A DNA stretch of 64,000 nt from Diabrotica undecimpunctata. Taxonomy: Eukaryota; Arthropoda; Insecta; Coleoptera; Chrysomelidae. The notes beneath the pieces are model-generated. The model worked only from the letters and a program-made list of their open reading frames with translations, did not search any database and was not told the DNA's origin. Positions 11,245 through 22,989 of the stretch are shown in pieces (positions within the stretch are counted from its first letter, which is position 1; each line of letters begins with the position of its first letter). Made by a program: the position numbers and the translations under genes. Where the stretch lies: contig NC_092809.1 of the NCBI RefSeq assembly GCF_040954645.1, positions 134,591,914 through 134,655,913 of the forward strand. Direction: 5' to 3'.

Positions 11245-13095
11245 ACTTAATACTAAGGGGATCGAAATGGATCCAGAACGGACACAGGTCATTCAGGAAT
11301 ATAAAACACCACACAATTTAAGAACTTTAAGAGGATTTATTGGAATAATTAGTTATTATAAAAGGATGATACCAGATCTAAGTATAAAAGAAATTCCATT
11401 ACTTGAACTGCTGAGGGAAGGTGTAAAATGGAGATGGGATCAGAGAAGAAAACTAGCATTCCAAGAAATCGAAAACATTTTTCTGTCAAGTTTAAAAATA
11501 TATCACCCTGACTACACAAAGCCATTCATATTAAGAACAGATGCATCAATAGAGAGATTTTCAGGGGTATTATTACAAATACATGATGGGGTCGAATACC
11601 CAATACAATTCATTTCAAGAATTACAAAGCCACATGAAAAGGATTACTCAGTTTCAGAGTTAGAACTAGCAAGTATCATACACTGTGTCACAAAATTAAG
11701 ATTTTATTTGTTGGGTAATGAATTTACTATAGAAACAGATCACCAAGCTTTAACATCTATATTAAATAACAAATATGGAAACAGTAGAATACATCGGTGG
11801 AGTCTAATATTGATTGAATACTCCTTTGAAATCAAATACATTTCTGGAAAATCCAATATAGTGGCAGATGCTTTATCAAGGTTAGAAAATACATCACAAA
11901 AAGGGTAGCGAACAATAAAAATTGGATTAAATCAATTAGTAGAAAGTACTGGATTATATTCTAAAGAATAAATTATAAGAGATCAGATCAATTTAAATGA
12001 AAAACAAAAAGTCCTTAGGAAAGATGGGGTATATTATAAAATATTAAATGGCATAGAAGTATATATAATAAGTAGAACTTTGGCAAGGAAAATATTGAAA
12101 AATTTACATAACAATTATATGCATATTGGTTCAAGAAAGCTATGGATGCTATTTAGGGACAATTATTTTGCAAAGAATGACATAAGTATAGCAAAAGAAA
12201 TTACTACCCAATGCCAAATATGTCAAATAACCAAAGAAAAGAATTTCAAAAACCAGAACACATATAGATCTAATGTTGTATATGAAAAACTAAATACAGT
12301 TTCCATGGATTTCGTCTCAAATTTATTTCGAAGTCCAACAGGAAAAAAGCATATACTAGTGATAGTGGATTTATATACAAAATTTATTAAACTATATCCC
12401 TGCTCCAGAACAAATGTTAAAACATTGAAATTATATATTAATCAATTTTTCGAAGAAATAGGACCATTTAGAAATTGCATAATAGATAATGCTACATATT
12501 TTAACAACCAAAAATTTCGGGCATTTTGTGAGAAAAAGAGAATCAACATTCATTTTACAAGTATCAGACATCCTCAGGCAAATCCTGCAGAAAGATATAT
12601 TAAAGAAGTTATAAAATATTTAAGGATAATATGTCAAAACCAACATGAAACATGGCAGAAACATATACCACAAGTAGAATATTTTTAAATAATACACATA
12701 ATTTAAATACAGAGGAAGTACCAGAATATTTAATGTTTGGCCATATAGGAAACAGAAAATGGATTAGTGAATATAATCAGGATATGTTAGAACAAGTAAT
12801 GCAGAAAGTGAATAATCGAATTAGGAGGAAAGCTGAAAAATATATCAGAAGACAAAATAAAAAAATAAAAAAACCAATCACATTTCAAAAAGGAGACCAA
12901 GTGTTAATTCGTTCACTTAGAAAGAGTAATGCTGGAGAAAACCGTTGTAAGAAATTACAACCAATGTTTGAAGGTCCATACAGAATTGAAAATCAGAATG
13001 GACTAAATAGTTATGTGTTGATAGATGCAGAGAATAGACTAAGAGGCATGTTTCATATCAATGACATTTTTAAATATTATGAAGAGAATGAATAA
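11165..13095 (+). pseudogene. pol part 2 of gypsy A: RNase H and integrase
   Basis: Continues pol in a shifted frame. The connection/RNase H part (to 11908) has LRGFIGIISYYKRMIP, RTDASIERFSG, SELELASI, TDHQAL and VADALSR, covering the four acidic positions. A TAG at 11906 and a TAA near 11967 interrupt an otherwise continuous frame into integrase. Integrase shows a His pair (HNNYMHIG), CQICQ, and core acidic residues in SMDFVSNL, IIDNATYF and NPAERYIKEV. A base change in a T run at about 12685 moves the C-terminal GPYRIENQ domain (12652-13095) to the third frame. The final FHINDIFKYYEENE is the landmark that also ends the family B remnant protein. Confidence 0.87.
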
Positions 13096-13598
13096 TGTTT
13101 TCTATACTTTTAACACTAATAATAACAACACTAACAGCTTACTGATAGATCCATTTCATAGATAGATGGTAGATTTCATTGTCGTGAATCAATTGGACAT
13201 CATATTTGTTGATTTTATCCATATAGAAATTGTTGGTGCCCTAAAAATCATATTTTGGGGTTAGATACAAAATTGATTCTATAATTGTCTTTCTAAAAAA
13301 AAATGATAAAGTGTAAAACTTACCAATTCATATGGATGAAAGCTTTTTGAATGGAAATAATTCCTAGATTTGTATCCTAATATCCATTGTAAAATGTAAA
13401 CACACAACACACAAACTTCCATTTGACATGACAGTTTAACATAGACAACTAACGGGGATGTATTTAATAGAATAATTTTAAAAATAAAAAAAAATTGAAT
13501 TATTAATTTATTATATTTACTAAGGTATGTGGATAAGAAAATTAATATTTAAAAAATTAATATGAGAATTATTTCTTTTAAAATTAATTTTGGGGTAT
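13096..13598 (+). other. Noncoding region between integrase and 3' LTR of gypsy A
   Basis: About 500 bp of AT-rich sequence with no convincing ORF. It ends in TTTTGGGGTAT just before the LTR, a weak polypurine tract. A short additional insertion (roughly 13140-13460) is possible but has no ends I can identify. Confidence 0.4.
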
Positions 13599-14650
13599 TG
13601 AGATGATTGGTGTTTAAAGAAAATAATTTATAAGTTACACACTAGATAATGTTAGATATAAAAAATATTTGGTTATTTTAATAAGTTATATACTAGAGAA
13701 TTTTATAAAAATTATTTATATGAGGGTATTTTTAAGAAATTAGCATATAATAAGTGTAAAAAGTTTTTTTTAATAATTATAATATTGTAAATATATTTAA
13801 GTGAGCCATGTGCATAGGCAACCAACTATACATTTAAATGACAGTTGAATAAGAATTTACGAATATAAGTGGGGTTATAATAATATGTTAGTTTAAAAAT
13901 GTTTAGTTCATATATATAGTCACTGATTTAAGTTTATATTCTGATCTAAAAAGCCTAAATGTCGATAAAATTCTCGATAGAAAAGTAAGGAATTCTCTAG
14001 ATCACCGAAGATGGCCTTGTTTGCGAAATGGACTGTTCCAGAAAATTCAGACATGTAGGAGATGAAACAAATCGAATATGATTTCTTGCCAGATGATTCT
14101 GGAACATGGAAAAAGATATAAATACCCGGTGATTTGGATTCAGAGGGCAGTCAGATGGCCAGTTCAGTTAGTAAGAAAGTTAGTTAGAAGATAGACACAT
14201 TTAGTTAGTGAAGTCAATTGTTCAGTAAGTTCAATATAGTCAGTCAGAAGGTCCAGATGTTCATTAAAATTATATAATATATTTGGTGATTGGATATTGG
14301 TATATTGAAAAGAAGAATATGTATAAATGCTGTTAAGAAGAAAAATATTTTAAATTGGTGGAAGCTGATAATTGGAAAAAGTAATTTCACAAAAACAAGG
14401 ATAACCGAGGCTGAGAACGAAGACATTAAGTGGTGATTAAAATCTTTATTTTGGAGAACATTTTATTTAGGCATTCAGTGAAAGAAAGGTACAAAATTTT
14501 GTTAATATAATTTAGTTAGTATCATAAGAATTTCAATTTTAAAGATAGTTTGTTTAAAATTTACATTATCTATATAATTTAATTAGTTTCATAAGAATTT
14601 TAATTTAAAGATAGTTTATTTTAAACTTTATATATATATATACATATATA
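13599..14650 (+). repeat. 3' LTR of gypsy A, truncated by family B array
   Basis: Matches the 5' LTR from TGAGATGATTGG and retains the uninterrupted CATATATATAG site at 13911-13920 where the other LTR received the family B solo LTR. It lacks about 110 bp near 14262 and carries an extra partly duplicated block around 14480-14570. Similarity stops after AAACTTTA at about 14629, followed by a short TA tract and the array. Confidence 0.8.
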
Positions 14651-14651
14651 T

Positions 14652-16098
14652 TGTTATGATATGTAAAATCGAGAAAAATATTGGTTTGTTTAAAAATATT
14701 TCAAAATTCAATAACATTAAAATAATTCAGATAAGTAGAATAATATCCAACAAACATTTCGAAGAAGGAGAGTTATTAATTTCTTGAATTACCTGTACCA
14801 AACAAAAAGTAAGCTTTGCATAAATTATTTCTTTGTTATACTTGAGTGACCCGCATAGTTTTAAGTGAAAACAAAAAGACAATTGAACGGGGTTTTCCAA
14901 AATACATTAATGCAGTGATTAGGGACAAATAGAAGAGATTTTAGATAGAGGTTTTTGTTAGTTTTTAAGAATTATAGAAAATATTATTTGTAAATAAGTT
15001 TTAGGAAATTTTATAATTATAGGTAAAAATTTGTTTGTTATCGAAATGAAAAAATGGGGGAATTGTGACGAGTTTTGATTGGCGGAGATTGAAAAAGGTG
15101 GGATAGGTATGTACGAAAAAGTTTAGTGAGATTGAGGAGGAGAGAGAAAAAGATCAGTTGGTTTCCAAGTCTGTGAGAGGAACGGTGATTGTTCTCTGGC
15201 AGTTCCTGAGGAAGTAGCACGGTGATTGTTCTCTGGCAGTTCCTGAGGAAGTAGCAAGTAGTAGTGTTGAATGTTAGTGAGTTTTTGTGGAGTTAGTGTA
15301 TCTGACAGAAGCTGGAGCAGCAAAATATTGTAAGTCATATTTCTCTACTTATATTCCAAGAGTCACTGTTCAGGCCAACGAGAGATTCAGTTTATCGTAA
15401 AGAGAAGATATTCCAAGAGTCATTTTTCACTCGGGCCAACGAGAGATTCAGTTTATCGAGAGGAGAAAGGCTATCATAATTTGAATGATTTGTGCTTTTG
15501 AAGGAGATCATTAAGGACGATATACTTGCAACAATCTGTGTAAGATTGCTGATTACATAGGGAGCGGTTGAGAGGAGATAATATAGTCTACAAGGAACAA
15601 GGATTTGGACCACTCATCATCAGAGAGAGATATTTTGTTTTCTACAGTTTTTTTCTTTTATTGATAACACAATTTTTACACTTAATTTAGAAAGGATATA
15701 AATATTTTGATTAGGAGAGTTAGAATAGTTCGGAATTTTGAGATTTCAATTAATATTGTTTGTACCATAAATTTTGATTGTTCACGTACGGAGAACAAAA
15801 TTTTGAGAATCCTTATATGAGATTTGTTTATTGAAAACTTTTGAGTGTGAATTATTTCATTATTTTTATTTCAATATATAGTGTTAGATCATATGTGTTT
15901 TTTATTATTCCGGTATTCTCTGGACCTTACCTTTCACATGTAATAGCATAGATATTGAAGCACGAATATAACCCTGAGATAAAAGAATTAAAAATTGTGA
16001 TAGAGTCATAATCATATCATTTAAATAATTTTAATTAATCAAAAAAATTAATTAGCTAATTATTGCTTGGCGCACCAAGACTTTAAATATCACAATAA
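14652..16098 (+). repeat. LTR B1 (left)
   Basis: Begins TGTTATGATATG and ends ATCACAATAA, directly before the primer binding site at 16100. Contains a tandem 37-bp duplication (15183-15219 and 15220-15256) and an imperfect duplication around 15352-15458. Differs from the other two LTRs at about 15257 (AGTAGTAG against AGCAGTAG) and 15668 (GATAACAC against GATTACAC). Confidence 0.92.
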
Positions 16099-16099
16099 C

Positions 16100-16117
16100 T
16101 GGCGCCCAACGTGGGGC
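16100..16117 (+). other. Primer binding site of B unit 1 (second copy at 20558-20575)
   Basis: TGGCGCCCAACGTGGGGC follows the LTR after one base in both units. It starts with the TGG complementary to a tRNA CCA end. Both copies are identical. Confidence 0.75.
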
Positions 16118-16499
16118 TTGAAAATATCGCAGCTTTACATTTGAAGGAAAGGAAAGAGATCTGGAATAAGTACAGGTGATCCAGAGATAAAAACATAACA
16201 TTGAGGGAATTTGAATTTGAAAGTATTTTGACAATTTTTCCAGGGAATATAAATTTGATTTATTGTTTGATCGTAGTTAGTGGATATTTACTGCTATTGA
16301 ATTATTTGATTTTATTTTCTTTACCAATCGTACATTTGATATTTATTTTGAATTATTTGAATTTTACTGATTGCATATTTGATATTTGTCGTGAAAATTT
16401 AATACATTTGGGGAGAAATATTGTCGTGTTCTGAAACATATAGAGTGTTGTAAAATTTCACATTTGGCGGGGACAAAAACAATAACAAAAAGTAACAAC

Positions 16500-18530
16500 A
16501 TGTCTGTCACAAGGAGACAAAGTAAAATGCAGGAAAGGAAGGAGGATAACAGAGAAGATGAAACAATTTTGGAAGAAGTATCGGATAATGAAGGAAATGT
16601 GACAATAGTTGAGGAGAGAAAAGAACTATCAGGAATAGATAAAATATTACAACTAATGCAACTCCAGTCACTAAAAATGGATAGAAATCAACAAGAAACA
16701 AAACAAACAATAGAACTAAATAACAGAAATATAGAGCAGCGTTTGGAAAACTATGAACAAAAATTAGAAGAAAATGATAGAAAAATGGAAAAGCGTTTGT
16801 ACAAATATGAAAATGAGGTAAAAGTCTGTTTAGAAAAAGTCAGAGAAGAAACAGAGAGGAAACTAGAGATGCAGAGAGAAGAAATAGAAACTAAAATGAA
16901 AGATATTAAGACTGTACAGAAAAAGAAATTAGAACAGTTAGAAACAAAATTTGAAATGGCTTTACAAGAAGACAAGAAAGAAATAGAAAAACAAATTGAG
17001 GATATCAGAAAACAACGAGATATGGGAGACAGGAGAGAAGTACTCATCCAAAGTCCGGGTGACATAAAAATACAGTTTGGCGGGGATATTCGGAAAACAC
17101 ACCCAGTACCATTTGTTAAAAATTTGAAAACCAAATTACAACATATTAGATATTTTGACGATTGCAAAGAAACAATTAGAAACCATTTGAAAGAAGGAGC
17201 AGCGTTATGGTATGAAAGCAAGGAAGATGAGTTTGAAAATTGGACAGATTTTGAAAATAAATTTCTCAACTATTTCTGGGGGAAAAATAAACAGAGAGAA
17301 ATCAACCAAGAGCTACAGAATGGAAAATATCACGAAAAAATGGGAATATCTGAAGAAAGATATGCTTTGCAGATATATAACAATTCAAAATATCTAGAAT
17401 ACAAATATTCTACCGAACAGCTGGTAGAAATGATCAGCAGACATTTTGAGGAAACGTTGGAAGATCACGTGATTTTGAGAAACTATCAAGATATTGATAG
17501 TTTGTGCCAATTCCTTCAATTAAAAGAAGCGAAAAGAAAAGAAATGAGAAATAGAAGACAACATGACCAATATAATGGAGCGGAAAGAAGGTATTCATCA
17601 AATTATGACCAGAGAAACCGACATCCCAGATCAACAAACGAATATAGGCCGAGAAATTACAATAATTACAATAGACAACAAAATTACGATAACCGGAATG
17701 ATACACAAAATAGAACAAATGAAAATCACAACAGGAATAGAGATGCACAAAATCCTCCGAATAGGAATACGAACGAACAAAGGGACGATAGAAATAATCA
17801 GAGATTCCAACGACAAAACAGAAGAGAGATGAATCATGTAGCAATAGGAAACGACAGACAAATTTCTAATTCTAATCTAATATTTTTAGATGCATTTATA
17901 AAACATAAAGCGATTAAAATTGTGATTGATTCTGGATCGGAGATATCGCTAATCAACAAAAAACTAGTAAAAGAATTAAATTTGGACAGATTTGTGTATA
18001 AGATTCCTAGGGTTGATTTAGTGGGTGCAAACAATAAAAATTTGACGACAGTAAACGAAGGCTTGGGAGTACAGATAAGAGTGGGAAACAAATTCCATAT
18101 TATGAAATGTGTGGTGATTGAAGATTTAAATCATGATATGATAGCGGGAATTGATGAATTGAGGAAAAAAGATATCACCATAAATTTTTCGGAAAATAAA
18201 CTGGAAATCAGAGCAGAACCAGACAACACAGGAGAAGAAAAGCAAACAGATAGGAAAACAAATTCTGGAAGGATCAATGCACAGGAAAAACGCAAAGAAA
18301 TCGATATGACTGTAGAGGATAAACCGAAAATACAAGAACAAGATCTAACAGAAAAGAAAAAGAGAAGGAAGAAAAAGAAGAAGAGTTCGAAAAGAAAGCA
18401 GGAAAATAAGATGGAGACCAGAGAAAAACAGGAAATAGAAGGTACAGAAGAATTGTTGGCAACCGACGATAAAACAGAATGGAAGCTGGAAGAAAAAGAA
18501 GAAGAGTTCGAAAAGAAAGCAGGAAAATAA
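16500..18530 (+). CDS. gag-protease of gypsy B, unit 1
   Basis: The first ATG is at 16500; the open frame reaches back to a TTG at 16464. The protein has about 676 residues. Residues 25-180 are highly charged and predicted coiled coil (RLENYEQKLEENDRKMEKR and similar). A capsid-like core follows (WTDFENKFLNYFWG, NGKYHEKM, SRHFEETLEDH), matching gag of family A. Next comes an Arg/Asn/Gln-rich tail without a CCHC zinc knuckle, then an aspartic protease segment (IKIVIDSGSEISLINKK, then VDLVGANNKN and DMIAGIDEL). The C terminus is Lys/Glu-rich. The frame ends at 18530 because a 121-bp tandem duplication shifts it. Unit 1 differs from unit 2 by Val for Phe at PVPFVKN. Expected to assemble particles and process them, using reverse transcriptase from elsewhere. 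Confidence 0.85.
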   Translation: MSVTRRQSKMQERKEDNREDETILEEVSDNEGNVTIVEERKELSGIDKILQLMQLQSLKMDRNQQETKQTIELNNRNIEQRLENYEQKLEENDRKMEKRLYKYENEVKVCLEKVREETERKLEMQREEIETKMKDIKTVQKKKLEQLETKFEMALQEDKKEIEKQIEDIRKQRDMGDRREVLIQSPGDIKIQFGGDIRKTHPVPFVKNLKTKLQHIRYFDDCKETIRNHLKEGAALWYESKEDEFENWTDFENKFLNYFWGKNKQREINQELQNGKYHEKMGISEERYALQIYNNSKYLEYKYSTEQLVEMISRHFEETLEDHVILRNYQDIDSLCQFLQLKEAKRKEMRNRRQHDQYNGAERRYSSNYDQRNRHPRSTNEYRPRNYNNYNRQQNYDNRNDTQNRTNENHNRNRDAQNPPNRNTNEQRDDRNNQRFQRQNRREMNHVAIGNDRQISNSNLIFLDAFIKHKAIKIVIDSGSEISLINKKLVKELNLDRFVYKIPRVDLVGANNKNLTTVNEGLGVQIRVGNKFHIMKCVVIEDLNHDMIAGIDELRKKDITINFSENKLEIRAEPDNTGEEKQTDRKTNSGRINAQEKRKEIDMTVEDKPKIQEQDLTEKKKRRKKKKKSSKRKQENKMETREKQEIEGTEELLATDDKTEWKLEEKEEEFEKKAGK

Positions 18531-18622
18531 GATGGAGACCAGAGAAAAACAGGAAATAGAAGGTACAGAAGAATTGTTGGCAACCGACGATAAAACAGAA
18601 TGGAAGCAGGAAGAAAAAGAAG
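18381..18622 (+). repeat. 121-bp tandem duplication in gypsy B (second copy 22839-23080)
   Basis: Units start with AAGAGTTCGAAAAGAAAGCA at 18381 and 18502, a shift of 121 bp. Since 121 is not a multiple of three, the second unit is read in another frame and hits TAA at 18528. The same duplication at the same place is present in unit 2, so it predates the array. Confidence 0.9.
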
Positions 18623-19014
18623 GTATCATCAGAGAAGTGAAAGGAATAGAAACATGGTGCTCGGAATACCAAAGGGAATTAGAGGATAAAAAGAAAACAG
18701 AAGAAAAAATGGCACTGATGGACGAGAATCCAGAATTTTGTGAAGAAGTATTATGGACAGTGAACACATGTGAACAAAAGGTGGATGAAAGAAAAATAAA
18801 TTGTGGAAAAAACATGGAGAAGGAAATAGAGAAGATTTTAGGAAACCATGGAGATTTTGTTAATAAAGTAAATCAAGTGGTTAAAAATTATGAACTTTCT
18901 TTTAAGGGAAAATACTTGGAAAAATTTAAAACGAAAATATATCCAATCCCGTATAAAGACAGGCAATATACGGGGTATTTTAACATTCACGACATTTGTC
19001 AGTATCATAAGTAG
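18532..19014 (+). pseudogene. Residual pol-end reading frame of gypsy B, unit 1
   Basis: This 160-codon frame starts inside the second copy of the 121-bp duplication and is the natural continuation of the gag-protease frame. It carries acidic linker sequence, then a segment comparable with the family A linker (FVNKVNQVVKNYELSFK), then TKIYPIPYKDRQYTG and FNIHDICQYHK. In family A, YPIPYK begins the reverse transcriptase, RQYTG lies about 90 residues further in, and FHINDIFKYY is the extreme C terminus of integrase. So this is the splint left by deletions that removed the polymerase, RNase H and integrase while keeping the frame open to the natural stop. Whether it is translated is unknown. Confidence 0.8.
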
Positions 19015-19109
19015 ATTTTAATAACATAGTGAAATAATTTGATCCTAGAAAACTTTTGTCATTTTTAAAATTTAACAAAGAGTTTTCGGCAGATCAAATG
19101 GCGGGGATT

Positions 19110-20556
19110 TGTTATGATATGTAAAATCGAGAAAAATATTGGTTTGTTTAAAAATATTTCAAAATTCAATAACATTAAAATAATTCAGATAAGTAGAATA
19201 ATATCCAACAAACATTTCGAAGAAGGAGAGTTATTAATTTCTTGAATTACCTGTACCAAACAAAAAGTAAGCTTTGCATAAATTATTTCTTTGTTATACT
19301 TGAGTGACCCGCATAGTTTTAAGTGAAAACAAAAAGACAATTGAACGGGGTTTTCCAAAATACATTAATGCAGTGATTAGGGACAAATAGAAGAGATTTT
19401 AGATAGAGGTTTTTGTTAGTTTTTAAGAATTATAGAAAATATTATTTGTAAATAAGTTTTAGGAAATTTTATAATTATAGGTAAAAATTTGTTTGTTATC
19501 GAAATGAAAAAATGGGGGAATTGTGACGAGTTTTGATTGGCGGAGATTGAAAAAGGTGGGATAGGTATGTACGAAAAAGTTTAGTGAGATTGAGGAGGAG
19601 AGAGAAAAAGATCAGTTGGTTTCCAAGTCTGTGAGAGGAACGGTGATTGTTCTCTGGCAGTTCCTGAGGAAGTAGCACGGTGATTGTTCTCTGGCAGTTC
19701 CTGAGGAAGTAGCAAGCAGTAGTGTTGAATGTTAGTGAGTTTTTGTGGAGTTAGTGTATCTGACAGAAGCTGGAGCAGCAAAATATTGTAAGTCATATTT
19801 CTCTACTTATATTCCAAGAGTCACTGTTCAGGCCAACGAGAGATTCAGTTTATCGTAAAGAGAAGATATTCCAAGAGTCATTTTTCACTCGGGCCAACGA
19901 GAGATTCAGTTTATCGAGAGGAGAAAGGCTATCATAATTTGAATGATTTGTGCTTTTGAAGGAGATCATTAAGGACGATATACTTGCAACAATCTGTGTA
20001 AGATTGCTGATTACATAGGGAGCGGTTGAGAGGAGATAATATAGTCTACAAGGAACAAGGATTTGGACCACTCATCATCAGAGAGAGATATTTTGTTTTC
20101 TACAGTTTTTTTCTTTTATTGATTACACAATTTTTACACTTAATTTAGAAAGGATATAAATATTTTGATTAGGAGAGTTAGAATAGTTCGGAATTTTGAG
20201 ATTTCAATTAATATTGTTTGTACCATAAATTTTGATTGTTCACGTACGGAGAACAAAATTTTGAGAATCCTTATATGAGATTTGTTTATTGAAAACTTTT
20301 GAGTGTGAATTATTTCATTATTTTTATTTCAATATATAGTGTTAGATCATATGTGTTTTTTATTATTCCGGTATTCTCTGGACCTTACCTTTCACATGTA
20401 ATAGCATAGATATTGAAGCACGAATATAACCCTGAGATAAAAGAATTAAAAATTGTGATAGAGTCATAATCATATCATTTAAATAATTTTAATTAATCAA
20501 AAAAATTAATTAGCTAATTATTGCTTGGCGCACCAAGACTTTAAATATCACAATAA
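19110..20556 (+). repeat. LTR B2 (middle)
   Basis: Near-identical to LTR B1 and shared between the two internal regions. Preceded by the purine-rich AAATGGCGGGGATT tract and followed by the second primer binding site at 20558. Confidence 0.92.
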
Positions 20557-20957
20557 CTGGCGCCCAACGTGGGGCTTGAAAATATCGCAGCTTTACATTT
20601 GAAGGAAAGGAAAGAGATCTGGAATAAGTACAGGTGATCCAGAGATAAAAACATAACATTGAGGGAATTTGAATTTGAAAGTATTTTGACAATTTTTCCA
20701 GGGAATATAAATTTGATTTATTGTTTGATCGTAGTTAGTGGATATTTACTGCTATTGAATTATTTGATTTTATTTTCTTTACCAATCGTACATTTGATAT
20801 TTATTTTGAATTATTTGAATTTTACTGATTGCATATTTGATATTTGTCGTGAAAATTTAATACATTTGGGGAGAAATATTGTCGTGTTCTGAAACATATA
20901 GAGTGTTGTAAAATTTCACATTTGGCGGGGACAAAAACAATAACAAAAAGTAACAAC

Positions 20958-22988
20958 ATGTCTGTCACAAGGAGACAAAGTAAAATGCAGGAAAGGAAGG
21001 AGGATAACAGAGAAGATGAAACAATTTTGGAAGAAGTATCGGATAATGAAGGAAATGTGACAATAGTTGAGGAGAGAAAAGAACTATCAGGAATAGATAA
21101 AATATTACAACTAATGCAACTCCAGTCACTAAAAATGGATAGAAATCAACAAGAAACAAAACAAACAATAGAACTAAATAACAGAAATATAGAGCAGCGT
21201 TTGGAAAACTATGAACAAAAATTAGAAGAAAATGATAGAAAAATGGAAAAGCGTTTGTACAAATATGAAAATGAGGTAAAAGTCTGTTTAGAAAAAGTCA
21301 GAGAAGAAACAGAGAGGAAACTAGAGATGCAGAGAGAAGAAATAGAAACTAAAATGAAAGATATTAAGACTGTACAGAAAAAGAAATTAGAACAGTTAGA
21401 AACAAAATTTGAAATGGCTTTACAAGAAGACAAGAAAGAAATAGAAAAACAAATTGAGGATATCAGAAAACAACGAGATATGGGAGACAGGAGAGAAGTA
21501 CTCATCCAAAGTCCGGGTGACATAAAAATACAGTTTGGCGGGGATATTCGGAAAACACACCCAGTACCATTTTTTAAAAATTTGAAAACCAAATTACAAC
21601 ATATTAGATATTTTGACGATTGCAAAGAAACAATTAGAAACCATTTGAAAGAAGGAGCAGCGTTATGGTATGAAAGCAAGGAAGATGAGTTTGAAAATTG
21701 GACAGATTTTGAAAATAAATTTCTCAACTATTTCTGGGGGAAAAATAAACAGAGAGAAATCAACCAAGAGCTACAGAATGGAAAATATCACGAAAAAATG
21801 GGAATATCTGAAGAAAGATATGCTTTGCAGATATATAACAATTCAAAATATCTAGAATACAAATATTCTACCGAACAGCTGGTAGAAATGATCAGCAGAC
21901 ATTTTGAGGAAACGTTGGAAGATCACGTGATTTTGAGAAACTATCAAGATATTGATAGTTTGTGCCAATTCCTTCAATTAAAAGAAGCGAAAAGAAAAGA
22001 AATGAGAAATAGAAGACAACATGACCAATATAATGGAGCGGAAAGAAGGTATTCATCAAATTATGACCAGAGAAACCGACATCCCAGATCAACAAACGAA
22101 TATAGGCCGAGAAATTACAATAATTACAATAGACAACAAAATTACGATAACCGGAATGATACACAAAATAGAACAAATGAAAATCACAACAGGAATAGAG
22201 ATGCACAAAATCCTCCGAATAGGAATACGAACGAACAAAGGGACGATAGAAATAATCAGAGATTCCAACGACAAAACAGAAGAGAGATGAATCATGTAGC
22301 AATAGGAAACGACAGACAAATTTCTAATTCTAATCTAATATTTTTAGATGCATTTATAAAACATAAAGCGATTAAAATTGTGATTGATTCTGGATCGGAG
22401 ATATCGCTAATCAACAAAAAACTAGTAAAAGAATTAAATTTGGACAGATTTGTGTATAAGATTCCTAGGGTTGATTTAGTGGGTGCAAACAATAAAAATT
22501 TGACGACAGTAAACGAAGGCTTGGGAGTACAGATAAGAGTGGGAAACAAATTCCATATTATGAAATGTGTGGTGATTGAAGATTTAAATCATGATATGAT
22601 AGCGGGAATTGATGAATTGAGGAAAAAAGATATCACCATAAATTTTTCGGAAAATAAACTGGAAATCAGAGCAGAACCAGACAACACAGGAGAAGAAAAG
22701 CAAACAGATAGGAAAACAAATTCTGGAAGGATCAATGCACAGGAAAAACGCAAAGAAATCGATATGACTGTAGAGGATAAACCGAAAATACAAGAACAAG
22801 ATCTAACAGAAAAGAAAAAGAGAAGGAAGAAAAAGAAGAAGAGTTCGAAAAGAAAGCAGGAAAATAAGATGGAGACCAGAGAAAAACAGGAAATAGAAGG
22901 TACAGAAGAATTGTTGGCAACCGACGATAAAACAGAATGGAAGCTGGAAGAAAAAGAAGAAGAGTTCGAAAAGAAAGCAGGAAAATAA
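20958..22988 (+). CDS. gag-protease of gypsy B, unit 2
   Basis: Copy of the unit 1 gene displaced by exactly 4458 bp. It has the same ATG context, coiled coil, capsid-like core, Asn/Arg-rich tail and protease motif (DSGSEISL). The only difference I found in the protein is Phe for Val in the PVPF(F/V)KN segment. It ends at the same duplication-induced stop. The near identity implies that both units were made together or recently homogenised, so either may still be expressed from its LTR. Confidence 0.85.
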   Translation: MSVTRRQSKMQERKEDNREDETILEEVSDNEGNVTIVEERKELSGIDKILQLMQLQSLKMDRNQQETKQTIELNNRNIEQRLENYEQKLEENDRKMEKRLYKYENEVKVCLEKVREETERKLEMQREEIETKMKDIKTVQKKKLEQLETKFEMALQEDKKEIEKQIEDIRKQRDMGDRREVLIQSPGDIKIQFGGDIRKTHPVPFFKNLKTKLQHIRYFDDCKETIRNHLKEGAALWYESKEDEFENWTDFENKFLNYFWGKNKQREINQELQNGKYHEKMGISEERYALQIYNNSKYLEYKYSTEQLVEMISRHFEETLEDHVILRNYQDIDSLCQFLQLKEAKRKEMRNRRQHDQYNGAERRYSSNYDQRNRHPRSTNEYRPRNYNNYNRQQNYDNRNDTQNRTNENHNRNRDAQNPPNRNTNEQRDDRNNQRFQRQNRREMNHVAIGNDRQISNSNLIFLDAFIKHKAIKIVIDSGSEISLINKKLVKELNLDRFVYKIPRVDLVGANNKNLTTVNEGLGVQIRVGNKFHIMKCVVIEDLNHDMIAGIDELRKKDITINFSENKLEIRAEPDNTGEEKQTDRKTNSGRINAQEKRKEIDMTVEDKPKIQEQDLTEKKKRRKKKKKSSKRKQENKMETREKQEIEGTEELLATDDKTEWKLEEKEEEFEKKAGK

Positions 22989-22989
22989 G

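Larger units (their letters stand above)
3965..14650 (+). mobile_element. Ty3/gypsy LTR retrotransposon, family A (degenerate, 3' LTR truncated)
   Basis: Full-length arrangement on the plus strand: 5' LTR, primer binding site, gag, protease, reverse transcriptase, RNase H, integrase and 3' LTR. The two LTRs share long stretches, for example the first 300 bp and the block starting TCACTGATTTAAG. The element is dead from several frameshifts, in-frame stops and two insertions: a reversed family B solo LTR in its 5' LTR and miniature element C in gag. The 3' LTR stops near 14650, where the family B array begins, and I do not find its missing end after the array, so sequence was lost there. Protease-RT-RNase H-integrase order identifies Ty3/gypsy rather than Ty1/copia. 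Confidence 0.88.

Noticed and set aside
16201..16434. Hydrophobic 77-codon ORF in the leader of gypsy B (repeated at 20659)
   Set aside because: Starts at TTG, lies between the primer binding site and gag, and its hydrophobicity follows from T-rich sequence. No envelope-like features.
17434..18815. Minus-strand ORFs rich in Phe and Ser opposite gag of gypsy B
   Set aside because: Mirror images of the A-rich gag coding strand. No family signature and identical in both units only because the units are identical.
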